Below, piece after piece: positions 25,892 to 38,447 of a DNA stretch of 64,000 bases. How positions within the stretch are numbered: position 1 is the stretch's first letter; each line of letters begins with the position of its first letter. The stretch is from Lantana camara. Lineage: Eukaryota; Streptophyta; Magnoliopsida; Lamiales; Verbenaceae. A program made the position numbers and the translations under genes. The stretch spans positions 34,578,501 to 34,642,500 of the forward strand of contig CM074865.1 in NCBI GenBank assembly GCA_037501455.1, written 5' to 3'. A model generated the notes under the pieces. That model ran no database searches, was not told the origin of the DNA, and was given only the letters and a program-made list of their open reading frames with translations.

Positions 25892-28800
25892 AGAACTAGC
25901 ATCCTCCCTGTTTAGATCGTGATCGACGTTGGTGTGGACTGTTTGTCTAGGGAGCTGCTTTCCTAGAGTCTTGAAAGATTCGAAGGAGCTTGGGGACTAG
26001 CCGCTTGAAGAGCGTTTGAGGGCGGCTCAAATTTGTCAAGAAAGCGTCGATCTAAGTGAGTTTCTAAAAACCCTACGAATTACAAGATTCGATCTTCTTT
26101 TGGGGAAAATTTTTAAATTCCGCTGCGTTACTGTTTCTTTTTTCCGCACAATCACTAGGACTGACCCTCGTCGTTGTTTCTCTTTTCCCCCATTTTCTTT
26201 TGAGTTGCAGGTACAGTTTCGAGGTTCAATCTAACCTACAACCGTGTCTGTTGTGTCGTACTTGTGTCGTAGCTCGAGTCTGCATTTAATTAGTACTTTT
26301 GATTTACACTCTGGTACCACTGATACACTTGTCGGATATATTCCTTAGAGGATTATTTGGTACTTATTCTTTTGGCCCGTGGCGGGCATGTATATGTTTA
26401 CAATTTGTATAAGTGAAGATGATTTATGTTCGATGAATTATTTCGTTAATCGCTTCCGCACTTGTATGTATGTTTGTTGCGCGCTCTACTTTAGGGTCTA
26501 GACTGCCTAACTTAGCTGAGATTTTGTTTACCAACCCTTCTCTTTTGTTTGGCGTATGTGCGAACTTCCACTTCGTTACACTTATCGGACTCTAGTGCGG
26601 GGGATGTGGTGCCCCCACCGCTTGGAGTGGTACACTAACGTCTCTCGTCGTGGCCGCCCTCTTAGATATTATATTCTCCGTTGACAAGTTGGTCAAAAGG
26701 AGACTTTTGGTCAAAGTAAGAGTCTTTCTCTCCAAGTAAGAAATCCCTTAGTTAAAAGGTTTACGAAACCTTGTCCAACAAGCATAAGGGGTTCGAACCC
26801 GTTAGCCTCGAACCCATCAGGGATTGACAAACAACCTCCTTCTCCCAATTACTACACATATAAACCTAGCCTAAACACTAAACATAGAACTAGCATCCTC
26901 CCTGTTTAGATCGTGATCGAGGTTGGTGTGGACTATTTCTTTAGAGAACTGCTTTCCTGGAGTCTTGAAAGATTCGAAGGAGCTTGGGGACTTGCCGCTT
27001 GAAGAGTGCTTGTGGGTGGCTCAAACGTGTCAAGAAAGCTCGATCTAAGTGAGTTTCTTAGAACCCTACGAATTGCAAGATTAGATCTCCTTTTGGGAAA
27101 ATTTTTAAATTCCGCTGCGCTACTGTTTTTTTTTTCCCCACAGTCACTAGGACTGACCCTCGTTGTTGTTTCTCTTTTTTCCCTTTTTTTTTTGAGTTGC
27201 AGGTACAGTCTCGAGGTTCGAGCTAACCTACAACTGTGTCAGTTGTGTCGTACTTGTGTCGTAGCTTGAATCTACATTTCATTGGAACTTTTGATTTACA
27301 CTCTTATACCTTTGATACACTTGTCGGATATATTCCCTAGAGGATTATTTGGTACTTATTCTTTTGGCCCGTGGCGGGCATATGCATGTTTATGATTTGT
27401 ATAAGTGATCGTGATGTATGTTACATGAATTATTTGGTTAATCACTTCCGCACTTGTATGTATGTTTGTTGTACCCTCTGCTTTATCGTCTGGACCGCCT
27501 AACTTAGGAGAGATTTTGTTTGTCACCCTTTCGCTATTCTTTGGCGCATGTACGAACTTCTATTTCGTTACACGTGTCGGACTCTAGTGCGAGGGAAGTG
27601 GTGCCCACCGCCTGGGGTGCGACACTGACGTCTCGCGTCGCGGCCGTCCGCTTGGAAATTACATTTCTTGCTTGACAAGTTGGTCAAAAGGAGACTTTTT
27701 GTCAAAGTAATAGTCTTTCTCTCGAAGCAAGAACTCCCTTAGCTAAAAGGTTTAGGAAACCTTGTCCAACAAGATTAAGGGGGTTCGATCCCGTTAGCCT
27801 CGAACCCATAAGGGATTGATAGACAATCTCCTTCTCCCAATTACTATACACATAAACCCTAGAGCCTAAACACTAAACATAGAACTAGCATCCTCCCTGT
27901 TTAGGTCATGATCGAGGTTAGTGTGGACTATTTTTCTATAGGGCTGCTTTCCTGGAGTCTTGAAAGATTCGAAGGAGCTTGGGGACCTGCCACTTGAAGA
28001 GTGTTTGTGGGCGGCTCAAACGTGTCAAGGAAGCGTCGATCTAAGTGAGTTTCTTAGAACCCTACGAGTTGCAAGATTCGATCTTCTTTTGGGGAAAATT
28101 TTTAAATTCTGTTGCGTTACTGTTTCTTTTTTCCCCACAGTCACTAGGACTGACCCTCGTTGTTGTTTCACTTTTTCCCTTTTTCTTTTGATTTGCAGGT
28201 ACAGTCTCGAGGTTCGAGCTAACAAACAAGTGTGTCTGTTGTGTCGTACTTGTGTCGTAGCTCGAGTCTGCATTTCATTAGTACTTTTTATTTACACTCT
28301 TGTACCATTGATAAACTTGTCGGATATATTCCTTAGAGGATTATTTGGTACTTATTCTTTTGGCACGTGGAGGGTATGTATATGTTTATAATTTGTATAA
28401 GTGAAGATGATGTATGTTAGATGAATTATTTGGTTAATCGCTTCCGTACTTGTATGTATGTTTGTTGCGCGTTCTGCTTTAGGGTGTAGACTGCCTAACC
28501 TAGGTGAGATTTTGTTTGTCAACCCTCCGCTATTGTTTGGCGCATGTGCGAACTTCCATTTCGTTACACTTATCGGACTCTATTGTGGGGGATGTGGTGC
28601 CCACCGCTTGGGGTACCACACTGACGTCTCTCTTCGTGGCCGCCTGCTTAGATATTATATTCTTGGTTGACAAGTTGGTCAAAAGGAGATTTTTGGTCAA
28701 AGTATGAGTCTTTCTCTCCAAGGAAGAAATCCCTTAGTTAAAAGGTTTAGGAAACCTTGTCCAACAAGCATAAGGGGTTCGAACCCGTTAGCCTCGAACC

Positions 28801-31800
28801 CATCAGGGATTGATAGACAATCTCCTTCTCCCAATTACTACACACATGAACCCTAGAGCCTAAACACTTATAGAACTAGCTTCCTCCCTGTTTAGATCGT
28901 AATCGAGGTTGGTGTGGACTATTTCTTTAGAGAACTGCTTTCCAGGAGTATTGAAAGATTCGAAGGACCTTGGGGACTTCCCGCTTTAAGAGCGCTTGTG
29001 GGTGGCTCAAACGTGTCAAGAAAGCTCGTTGTAAGTGAGTTTCTAAGAACTCTACGAATTGCAAGATTCGATCTTCTTTTGGGAAAATTCTTAAATTCCG
29101 CTGCGTTACTATTTCGTTTTTCCCAACAGTCACTAGGACTAACAGTCATTGTTGTTTCTCTTTTTCCCTTTTTGCTTTTGAGTTGCAGGTACAGTCTCGA
29201 GGTTCGAGCTAACCTACAAGTGTGTCAGTTGTGTCGTAGCTTGAATCTGCATTTCATTGGTACTTTTGATTTACACTCTTGTACCTTTGATACATTTGTC
29301 GGATATCTTCCCTAGAGGATTGTTTGGTACTTATTCTTTTGGCCCGTGGCGGGCATATACATGATTATGATTTGTATAAGTGATCATGATGTATGTTACA
29401 TGAATTATTTGGTTAATCGCTTCCTCACTTGTATGAATGTTTGTTGCACCCTAGGCTTTAGGGTCTAGACCGCCTAACTTAGGTGAGATTTTGTTTGTAA
29501 CCCCTTCGCTATTGTTTGGCACATGTACGAACTTCTATTTTGTTACACTTGTCAGACTCTAGTGCGAGGGATGTGGTGCCCACCGCTTGGGGTGGGACAC
29601 AGACGTCTCGCGTCGCGGCCGTCCGCTTAGATATTATATTCTTGCTTGACAAGTTGGTCAAAAGGAAACTTTTTCTTAAAGTAATAGTCTTTCTCTCCAA
29701 GAAAGAAATCCCTTAGCTAAAAGGTTTAGGAAACCTTATCCAACAAGAATAATGGGGTTCGAACCCGTTAGCCTTGAACCCATAAGGGATTGATAGAAAA
29801 TCTCCTTCTCTCAATTACTATACACATAAACCCTAGAGCCTAAACACTAAACATAGAACTGGCATCCTCCCTGTTTTGATCATTATCGAGGTTGGTGTGG
29901 ACTACTTCTCTAGAGGGCTACTTTCCTAGAGTCTTAAAAGATTCGAAGGAGCTTGGGGACTTTCCGCTTCAAGAGCGTTTGTGGGTGGCTCAAACGTGTC
30001 AAGAAAGCGTCGATCTAAGTGAGTTTCTTTGAACCCTAAGAATTGCAAGATTCGATCTTCTTTTAGGGAAATTTTTAAATTCGGCTGCGTTACTGTTTTT
30101 TTTTTCCCACAGTCACTAGGACTGACCCACGTTGTAGTTTCTCTTTTTCTTTTGAGTTGCAAGTACAGTCTCGAGGTTCGATATAACCTACAAGTATGTC
30201 AGTTGTGTCATACTTATGTCATAGCTCGAGTCTGCATTTCATCAGTGCTTTTGATTTACACTCTTGTACCTTTGATGCACTTGTCGGATATATTCATTAG
30301 GGGATTATTTGGTACTTAATCTTTTGGCCCGTGGCGGGCATGTACATGTTTATGATTTGTACAAGTGAAGATGATGTATGTTAGATGAATTATTTGGTTA
30401 ATAGCTTCCGCACTTGTTTGTACGTTTGTTGGCGCTCTGCTTTAGGGTTTAGACCGCCTAACTTTGGTGAGATTTTGTTTGTCACCCCTTCGCTATTGTT
30501 TGGCGCATGTGCGAACTTCTATTTCGTCACACGTATCGGACTCTAGTGCGGAGGATGTGGTGCCCACCGCTTGGGGTGCTACACTGACGTCTCGCATCGC
30601 AGCCGCCCGCTTAGATATTAGATTCTTGCTTGACAAGTTGGTCAAAAGGAGACTTTTGGTCAAAGTAATAGTCTTTCTCTCCAAGCAAGAACTCCCTCAG
30701 CTAAAAGGTTTAGGAAACCTTGTCCAACAAGAATAAAGGGTTCGAACCCGTTTGCCTCGAACCCATAAGGGATTGATAGACAATCTCCTTCTCCCAATTA
30801 CTACACACATAAACCCTACAGCCTAAACACTAAACATAGAACTAGCATCCTCCCTGGTTTGATCATGATCTAGGTTGGTGAGGACTATTTCTCTAGAGGG
30901 CCGCTTTCCTGGAGTCTTGAAAGATTCGAAGGAGCTTGGGGACTTTGCGCTTGAAGAGCGTTTGTGGGCAGCTCAAACGTGTCAAGAAACCGTCGATCTA
31001 AGTGATTTTTTTAGAACCCTACGAATTGCAAGATTCGATCTTCTTTTGGGGAAAATTTTGAAATTCCGTTGCGTTACTGTTTCTTTTTTCCCCACAGTCA
31101 CTAGGACTGACCCTCGTTGTTTTTTCTCTTTTTCCCCTTTTTCTTTTGATTTACAGATACAGTTTTGAGTATCTAGCTAACCTACAAGTGTGTCTGTTGT
31201 GTCGTACTTGTGTCGTAACTCGACTCTGCATTTCATTAGTACTTTTGATTTACACTCTTGTACCATTGATACACTTGTCAGATATATTCCTAAGAGGGTT
31301 ATTTGGTACTTATTCTTTTTGCCCGTGGCGGGCATGTATATGTTTATGATTTGTATAAGTGAAGATGATTTATGTTAGATGAATTATGTTAGATGAATTA
31401 TTTAGGGTCTAGGTTGCCTAACTTAGGTGAGATTTTGTTTACCAACCCTTCGCTTTTGTTTGGCGCATGTGCGAACTTCCATTTCGTTTATCTTATCGGA
31501 CTCTAGTACGGGGGATGTGGTGCCCACCGCTTGGAGTGCTACACTGACGTCTCTCTTCGTGGCCGCCCACTTAGATATTATATTCTTGGTTGATAAGTTG
31601 GTCAAAAGGAGATTTTTGGTCAAAGTAAGAGTCTTTCTCTCCAAGTAAGAATTCCCTTAGTTAAAAGGTTTAGGAAACCTTGTCCAACAAGCATAAGGGG
31701 TTCGAACCCGTTAGCCTCGAACCCATCAGGGATTGACAGACAATCTCCTTCTCCCAATTACTACACACATAAACCCTAGAGCCTAAACACTAAACATAGA

Positions 31801-32269
31801 ACTAGCATCCTCCCTATTTAGATCGTGATCGAGGTTGGTGTGGACTATTTCTTTAGAGAACTGCTTTCCTGGAGTCTTGAACTTTTTCCCTTTTTTCTTT
31901 TGAGTTCAGGTACAGTCTCGAGTTTCGAGCTGAGCTGCAAGTGTGTCAGTTGTGTTGTACTTGTGTCATAGCTCGAGTCTGCAATTCATTGGTACTTTTG
32001 ATTTACACTCTTGTACCTTTGATACACTTGTCGGATATATTCCTTAGAGGATTATTTGGTACTTATTCTTTTGGCCTGCTGCGGGCATGTACTTGTTTAC
32101 GATTTGTATATGTGATGATGATGTATGTTTGAGGAATTATTTGGTTAATCGCTTCGGCACTTTTATGTATGTTTGTTACGCGCTCTGCTTTAAGGTCTAG
32201 ACCGCCTAACTTAGGTGAGACATTGTTTGTCACCCCATCGCTATTGTTTGGTGCGTGTGCAAACTTCCA
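25892..32269 (+). repeat. Divergent right edge of the satellite
   Basis: About six and a half monomers of 983-995 bp that do not alternate cleanly. Several mix A- and B-type variants or have their own (GGGGACTTGCCGC, GGGGACCTGCCAC, GGGGACTTCCCGC). They keep the full tRNA-like block. The last unit lacks most of its Copia-like U5: the text jumps at about 31880 from GGAGTCTTGAAC to TTTTTCCC. Divergent edges are expected where exchange is less frequent. Confidence 0.8.
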
Positions 32270-33646
32270 AAGGACCTTAACTAGAGGAATCTTCCTATTC
32301 CTTAGTTCTTGAAATTTTCTGTCCAGAATCTTGGTCGGCTTCAAAACATAGGTTAAGTTCGGCTCTAATGGTATCTCTTCCACTGAAACCACTTCTGACT
32401 CGTCTAAAAAGCACTTGCGAAGTTGAGATACATGGAACACGTTGTGGATTCCCATAAGACTTTCAGGTAAATCCAATCTATAAGTAGTTTCTCCAATGTG
32501 TTCCAGTATCTCATACGGTCCAACGTATCTAGGGTTTAATTTACCGCCTTCCCCAATTCGAGTAAACCCTTTGCTTGGTGATGCTTTAAGAAACACTCTG
32601 TCACCCATTGCAAATTCTAGATCTCTTCTGCGTCGATCTGCATAACTCTTCTGCCTATCCTGGGCAGCTTTCATTCTTTGACGAATGATTTGGATCTTTT
32701 CTGTCGCTTCTTGAATCCACTTTACCGAATTTGTTCTTTTCGGTCCATCCTCTGTTTCTCTTACTTTATCCAAATCCTAGTACAACGGTGATATGCACTT
32801 CCTTCCATAAAGAGCTTCATACGGCGCGGCTTGAATCGAAGCCTGATAAGTGTTATTGTATGCAAACTCCAAAAGGGTTAAGTAATCTTTCCAACTATCT
32901 TGAAAATCCAACAAGCAAGCTCTTAGCATATCCTCCAAATACTTGATCATCCTCTCTGATTGTCCGTCCGTCTGAGGATGTCCTGCGGTACTGAAGTTTA
33001 ACTTTGTTTCCATCAAAGTCTGAATTCCTTGCCACAATTCCGAAGTAAACTTCGGATCTCTGTCAGACATTATGTTGTTCGGTACGCCGTGTAGTCTCAT
33101 AATTTCTTGTTGATACAGCTTTGCCAACGTCCTGACTTTATCCGTTGTTTTCACCGGTAAAAAATACACTGACTTGGTGAGTCTATCAATGATCACCCAT
33201 ATGTTGTCTTGTCCTCCTTTGACTTTAGGTAATCCAGTGACGAAATCCATTGTGATCTGTTCCCATTTCCATGTTGGAATTGGTAATGGTTGCAACATTC
33301 CACTTGGCTTCTGGTGCTCAGCTTTAACTTTCTGACAAGTTAAGCACTTCTTGACATAATTGGCTATGTCTCGCTTCATACCATTCCACCAGAAATGCGT
33401 CTTGACATCTTGATACATCTTAGTTCCTCCTGGATGTACCGTATACTTGGACTTATGCGCTTCATCGAGAATCTCTTTCCTTAAAATAGCTGGTACGCAT
33501 ATACAACCCTTGTATCTCAAAATTCCGTGTTCATCGGTCTTGAACTTTGTCTCATCATCCTTCTCCTTTGAATTGAGACACTTCTTAATACATTCGTCGA
33601 TCTCTTGAGCTTCTAACACTTTCTCCTTCAAAGGTGATATCATCAC
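32264..33646 (-). pseudogene. Gypsy integrase, chromodomain cut off by the satellite
   Basis: Integrase joins element DNA to the chromosome. Counting from the Met at 33646, the zinc-binding HHCC residues are H64, H71, C101 and C104. The catalytic triad is D134 (TMDF), D195 (MSDRDPKF) and E231 (GQSERM), with exactly 35 residues between the second and third. A GPY module follows (YVGPYEIL), then the HVSQLRK phrase. The start of a Tekay/Del-type chromodomain region reads KILDRK then PLVKVLWK. There the protein runs into satellite sequence at 32264-32269, so the chromodomain and the whole 3' LTR are lost. In-frame stops are at 32777-32779 (TAG) and just upstream at 33656-33658. The track-like frame that continues left of 32264 is chance read-through into satellite. 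Confidence 0.93.
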
Positions 33647-33998
33647 AATATTTATTCAAGCTTTATATATCACATGCAGTACTTCTCTTTGAACAATCTC
33701 CGTATCCACTGAAATTTGTATTAAAGAAGTCTTTCTGCTTAAGGCATCTATAACAACATTTTCCTTTCCTGGATGGTATTGAATAACACAATCATAGTCT
33801 ACTAGAATCTCCACCCATCTTCTCTATCGCATATTCAACTGCTTCTGAGTGAATAGATAGCGCAAACTCTTGTGATCTGTGAATATCTCAAACAAAACTC
33901 CATACAAGTAGTGTCTCCATTTCGCGAGAGTGAAAATCACTGCGGCTAACTCCAAATCGTGTGTCGGGTAATTGGCTTCATGAGGTTTAAGTTTCCTC
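33647..33998 (-). pseudogene. Gypsy RNase H, second half
   Basis: Continues the frame from the RT/RNase H piece at 46650 after removing the nested 12.6-kb element. The visible sequence includes [20 protein letters not shown], the DHKSLRYLF block and, after an in-frame TAG at 33824-33826, the usual RRW...YHPGKENVVIDALSRK linker to integrase. RNase H degrades the RNA strand of the RNA/DNA hybrid. A second stop is at 33656-33658. The bases next to the nested element at 33994-33998 (TCCTC) are the target duplication. Confidence 0.9.
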
Positions 33999-34993
33999 TG
34001 TAGCACCCCGCACGTGAGGCACCACATCCCCAGCACTATGGCTCAACACGAGTAACGAAACAGATAATCTGCACCCATATCAAACCATAGCGAACGGGAG
34101 ACAAACATAAAAACCTTCCTAAGCCAGGCGGAGCTAGACCCTGCAATGAAAACCAATCAACAAAATGTAATGCATAGCAAAGCCAAAGTCCAATCATACC
34201 AACCATCAGCAGAATTTGGGCTCTTCAGGCCTCTTTTAAATCATAGCAAATCCCAGTCAAATCAATTCAATAATAATTTCATAAATATTCAAGTTCAGGA
34301 TACCATAGGATCGAGTCAGACATAATTCCAATACATGAGTGAGTGCAAAGACTCTCCTAACCTAACTCGACCAACTTAAATACTCCAACACCTCCGCCTA
34401 GCTCGAAACTCCAAGGTCAAACCTGCACACTAAAATGTTGGGGAGGGAGAGGGTCAGTCTCTAGAAGACAGAGTGAGCAGGAGCGATATACATATAGAAA
34501 CATGCACATGCGAGTCATAAATTCCGAACAAGGTTTTATTTGAAATTAGTTCCCAAAAAGGGCAAGAGAATGATTAATCAATGTTCGGATTTTATGACTA
34601 ATCATATTAATTCATTATATTCATAAATCATACATAAACATAAGGCTCGGCGAGTGAGCGTGCACAATCTCCAACCAAACTCCGACCGTGTACGACAAAT
34701 ATCATTAATAAGTTCATTAGGTGTTCATGCGACATATCATAATACATGTAGACCATATATCATAAATCATAATCGTTTGGGCAATCCGTATCCCGGCCTT
34801 CCCGCACGGTGCATAATCATAACATAACATAACATAACATAACATAAATCATAAATCATTTCCAACCTTCTTCCTCCGGGTGGTGGACGGGTTAGCAAGG
34901 CCCGACCACCCCATACATAGGCCAATGGGGTTTCATGACTCCCCCAAGGGCACTCAGCTCCCATTCCCCGCTAAACCTCCTAGCGAGGGCCGG

Positions 34994-37900
34994 TATCACC
35001 GTACATAAGTTGGGACTAGTACAAGGGATCACCGTTGGCCCTTGCCTCCCCGGATAGCCACTTGCACTAAGTCCCTGGGCCCGTGAACATATCATAAATG
35101 CATAATCTCGCCAAAACATTTCAGTTCATAAGTACATATCATAATTCATAAATCATTTGAAAAGGGCTTACTCGATCAATATTTACTCGATAACTTTACT
35201 TTAAAAGTAACATATATATAATCATAAGGTTTTGGCCAAAGCTTTTCACATAAGGGTTGTAGGGTTTGTTACATAGCTAGAACAAAAACACCCTCACCTG
35301 AACCATGACGAAACAAGGATATGAGTTACCAAGTGCTCGAAGGATCAAGATCTCTCCACCCTGGAGATAAACTGTACAAAGACAACACGACGTGTTCGTG
35401 AGACTCATGACTCTAAAAGAACCATATATGACGCACGGCAATGCTCAAGCTTGATAAGAAGGCATAAAGATCATATTAAGTCATGAAAATGTTCATGTGC
35501 ACTATTAAGGCATTTAAATCATATAACCAAGTCATTCACTTATTCATTCATTTTCATTCAATTCATCAATTCATATCTCCAATCAAATTAATTCAAGAAT
35601 TCAAATAGGAGCATAGAACATATTCAAGCTCTCCCATAATGCTACCACATACTTCATATTACATAAGATAGCATATTTCCAAGGTTTGACAACAAGAAGG
35701 AAGCATATGAAATAGAAAATGAATTACGCGATTCATAAACGACATATAAACACACATAAACGGCAATAAGCAAAAGCATGCCTATAACTCATCCAAATGC
35801 CATGAAATTAAACCACAATTCTCCCAACATATAGAAAAACAAGTTCATAGTTCAACACAAAAGGAGATAAAGTCATTCAAGAGGTGAAATAAATCAAAAC
35901 CGAGAAGGAAGCAACAAGGACTGCGCAAGGGAAGGGACACGGGGGGTGTCACCCCCCTTAGGGTCGTGGCTCAGTACAGACCTGCCTAGAAGGTGTGACA
36001 CACCCGTGTCTCACACTTATGTGTAAATGAGACACGGGGGTGTCACGGTACAGAACTAAACCACACACAAAGTTTTACCGGCAAAACTGAACCCATGCCA
36101 AATCAATCCAAAAGCATACCAAATCAACTCCAAATCCTATGAAACTTAATATACAACATATATAGCATGTTAGAAACATTTTTCATTTAGAGTGCAAAGG
36201 CTAAATCACACGTTAAGATCATCTAAATCATGCAGCAAAACTGGGTCGCCAAAATCGCACATAAAAGCCCTATTGTTTCAATCAGCCATGATCAAGTACT
36301 TGGGGTTTGAATTTGGATCTGAAACCTTGGCGAATGCATGCTAACATACTAAACAACTAATATACATCATGTATATGCAAAATGGCATGAATTAAAGCAC
36401 ATTAGGGTGACCAACAACCACACAATTACAACAGCAACAAATCTGTCATGAAGCATGCATAAAACAGGCCATGTATTTCGGTTTTGAGGCTTAAAATGGA
36501 TCCAAATACTTAAAAAATGAATGTTAACATATAGAACAATGAGTGTACATAATATCCATGCAATTTCACATGAAAAGAAGATCATTTGGTCAAGCAACAA
36601 AGCAAAATGAACAGCAGCAGTCCGGAAAACAGGGGAAGCAGTTTGATCATCAAGTTTGGAGCTCCATATCTCATAATTTCACCAAAGGGTCAAGAGATAA
36701 AATCCTCCTAATATCACCGTACATAAGTTGGGACTAGTACAAGGGATCACCGTTGGCCCTTGCCTCCCCGGATAGCCACTTACACTAAGTCCCTGGGCCC
36801 GTGAACATATCATAAATGCATAATCTCGCCAAAACATTTCAGTTCATAAGTACATATCATAATTCATAAATCATTTGAAAAGGGCTTACTCGATCAATAT
36901 TTACTCGATAACTTTACTTTAAAAGTAACATATATATAATCATAAGGTTTTGGCCAAAGCTTTTCACATAAGGGTTGTAGGGTTTGTTACATAGCTAGAA
37001 CAAAAACACCCTCACCTGAACCGTGACGAAACAAGGATACGAGTTACCAAGTGCTCGAAGGATCAAGATCTCTCCACCCTGGAGATAAACTGTACAAAGA
37101 CAACACGACGTGTTCGTGAGACTCATGACTCTAAATGAACCATATATGACGCACGGCAATGCTCAAGCATGATATGAAGGCATAAAGATCATATTAATTC
37201 ATGAAAATGTTCATGTGCACTATTAAGGCATTTAAATCATATAACCAAGTCATTCACTTATTCATTCATTTTCATTCAATTCATCAATTCATATCTCCAA
37301 TCAAATTAATTCAAGAATTCAAATAGGAGCATAGAACATATTCAAGCTCTCCCATAATGCTACCACATACTTCATATTACATAAGATAGCATATTTCCAA
37401 GGTTTGACAACAAGAAGGAAGCATATGAAAAAGAAAATGAATTACGCGATTCATAAACGACATATAAACACACATAAACGGCAATAAGCAAAAGCATGCC
37501 TATAACTCATCCAAATGCCATGAAATTAAACCACAATGCTCCCAACATATATCAAAACAAGTTCATAGTTCAACACAAAATGAGATAAAGTCATTCAAGA
37601 GGTGAAATAAATCAAAAACCGAGAAGGAAGCAACAAGGACTGCGCAAGGGAAGGGACACGGGGGGTGTCACCCCCCTTAGCCAAACTGAGCCACCACCGT
37701 GGCTCAGTCCAGAGCTTCCCAGAAGGTGTGACACGCCCGTGTCTCACACTTATGTGTAAATGAGACACGGGGGTGTCACGGTACAGAACTAAACCACACA
37801 CAAAATTTTACCGGCAAAACTGAACCCATACCAAATCAATCCAAAAGCGTACCAAATAAACTCCAAATGCTATGAAACTTAATATAAAACATATTTAGCA

Positions 37901-38447
37901 TGTTAGGAACATTTTTCATTTAGATTACAAAGGCTAAATCACACGTTAAGATCATCTAAATCATGCAGCAAAACTGGGTAACCAAAATCGCACATAAAAG
38001 CCCTATTGTTTCAATCAGCCATGATCAAGTACTTAGGGGTTGAATTTGGATCTGAAACCTTGGGGAATGCATTCTAACATACTAAACAACTAATATACAT
38101 CATATATATGCAAAATGGCATGAATTAAAGCACATTAGGGTGACCAACAACCACACAATTACAACAGCAACAAATCTGTCATGAAGCATGCATAAAACAG
38201 GCCATGTATTTCGGTTTTTAGGCTTAAAATGGATCCAAATACTTAAAACATGAATGTTAACATATAGAACAATGAGTGTACATAATATCCATGCAATTTC
38301 ACATGAAAAGAAGATCATTTGGTCAAGCAACAAAGCAAAATGAACAGCAGCAGTCCGGAAAACAGGGGAAGCAGTTTGATCATCAAGTTTGGAGCTCCAT
38401 ATCTCATAATTTCACCAAAAGGGTCAAGAGATAAAATCCTCCTAATA
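34994..38447 (-). repeat. Tandem duplication of about 1.72 kb inside the 3' LTR
   Basis: 34994-36711 is repeated as about 36712-38447. The join CTAATATCACCGTACATAAG at about 36709-36728 connects the downstream end of one copy to the start of the next. A shared TATCA lies at the breakpoints. The 5' LTR has this region once. The copies differ by small changes, such as an insertion of about 15 bp near 37680. Confidence 0.88.
35938..36043. repeat. GC-rich inverted repeats in the LARD LTR
   Basis: GGGGGGTG and CACCCCCC form a near-perfect hairpin at 35941-35957. CCCGTGTCTCA (36003-36013) pairs with TGAGACACGGG (36028-36038). The same pair occurs near 37663 and 44704. They stand out in AT-rich LTR sequence and may shape LTR RNA; function is unknown. 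Confidence 0.6.

Larger units (their letters stand above)
3236..32269 (+). repeat. Satellite array of about 30 LTR-derived monomers
   Basis: This is a head-to-tail array. Using AGAACTAGCATCC as landmark, monomers lie at 3881, 4847, 5839, 6818, 7760, 8739, 9681, 10661, 11593, 12534, 13466, 14446, 15421, 16363, 17345, 18288, 19270, 20213, 21193, 22125, 23108, 24040, 24920, 25892, 26886, 27881, 28872, 29855, 30838 and 31798, with partial units at both ends. In + order a monomer holds four parts: a 170-190 bp unassigned segment with a tRNA-like block; about 345 bp resembling Copia LTR R-U5 (compare 53980-54336); about 465 bp resembling the terminal part of the LARD-type LTR (compare the complement of 33999-34464); then the next unit. 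No long conserved ORF exists. The repeated 60-100 codon frames start at different points and differ in reading frame among copies. Confidence 0.95.

Noticed and set aside
4005..31168. Plus-strand frames of about 100 codons (containing LSEFLRTLRIARFDLLLGK) in most monomers.
   Set aside because: They lie in the Copia R-U5-derived part and run across the splice-like pyrimidine tract. Different copies use different starts and frames, with no sign of codon-level constraint.
3860..31790. Telomere-like AAACCCTA in each monomer.
   Set aside because: It is a single unit inside the Copia-derived R-U5 segment (also in the LTR at 2760 and 54034), not a telomeric repeat array.
32063..32263. C-terminal extension of the Gypsy integrase frame into the array, giving an apparent novel fusion protein.
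   Set aside because: The extension is satellite sequence read antisense after the truncation at 32264. It matches the shadow frame seen in other monomers.
3236..32269. CRISPR-like or rDNA-like interpretation of the long periodic array.
   Set aside because: Repeats are contiguous with no spacers, the period is nearly 1 kb, no rRNA sequence is present and the host is a plant.
34767..38333. ORFs of 65-77 codons in the LARD LTR that appear two or three times with near-identical sequence.
   Set aside because: They are copies of LTR sequence, span simple repeats and show no known domain. Repetition follows from the LTR pair and the internal duplication.
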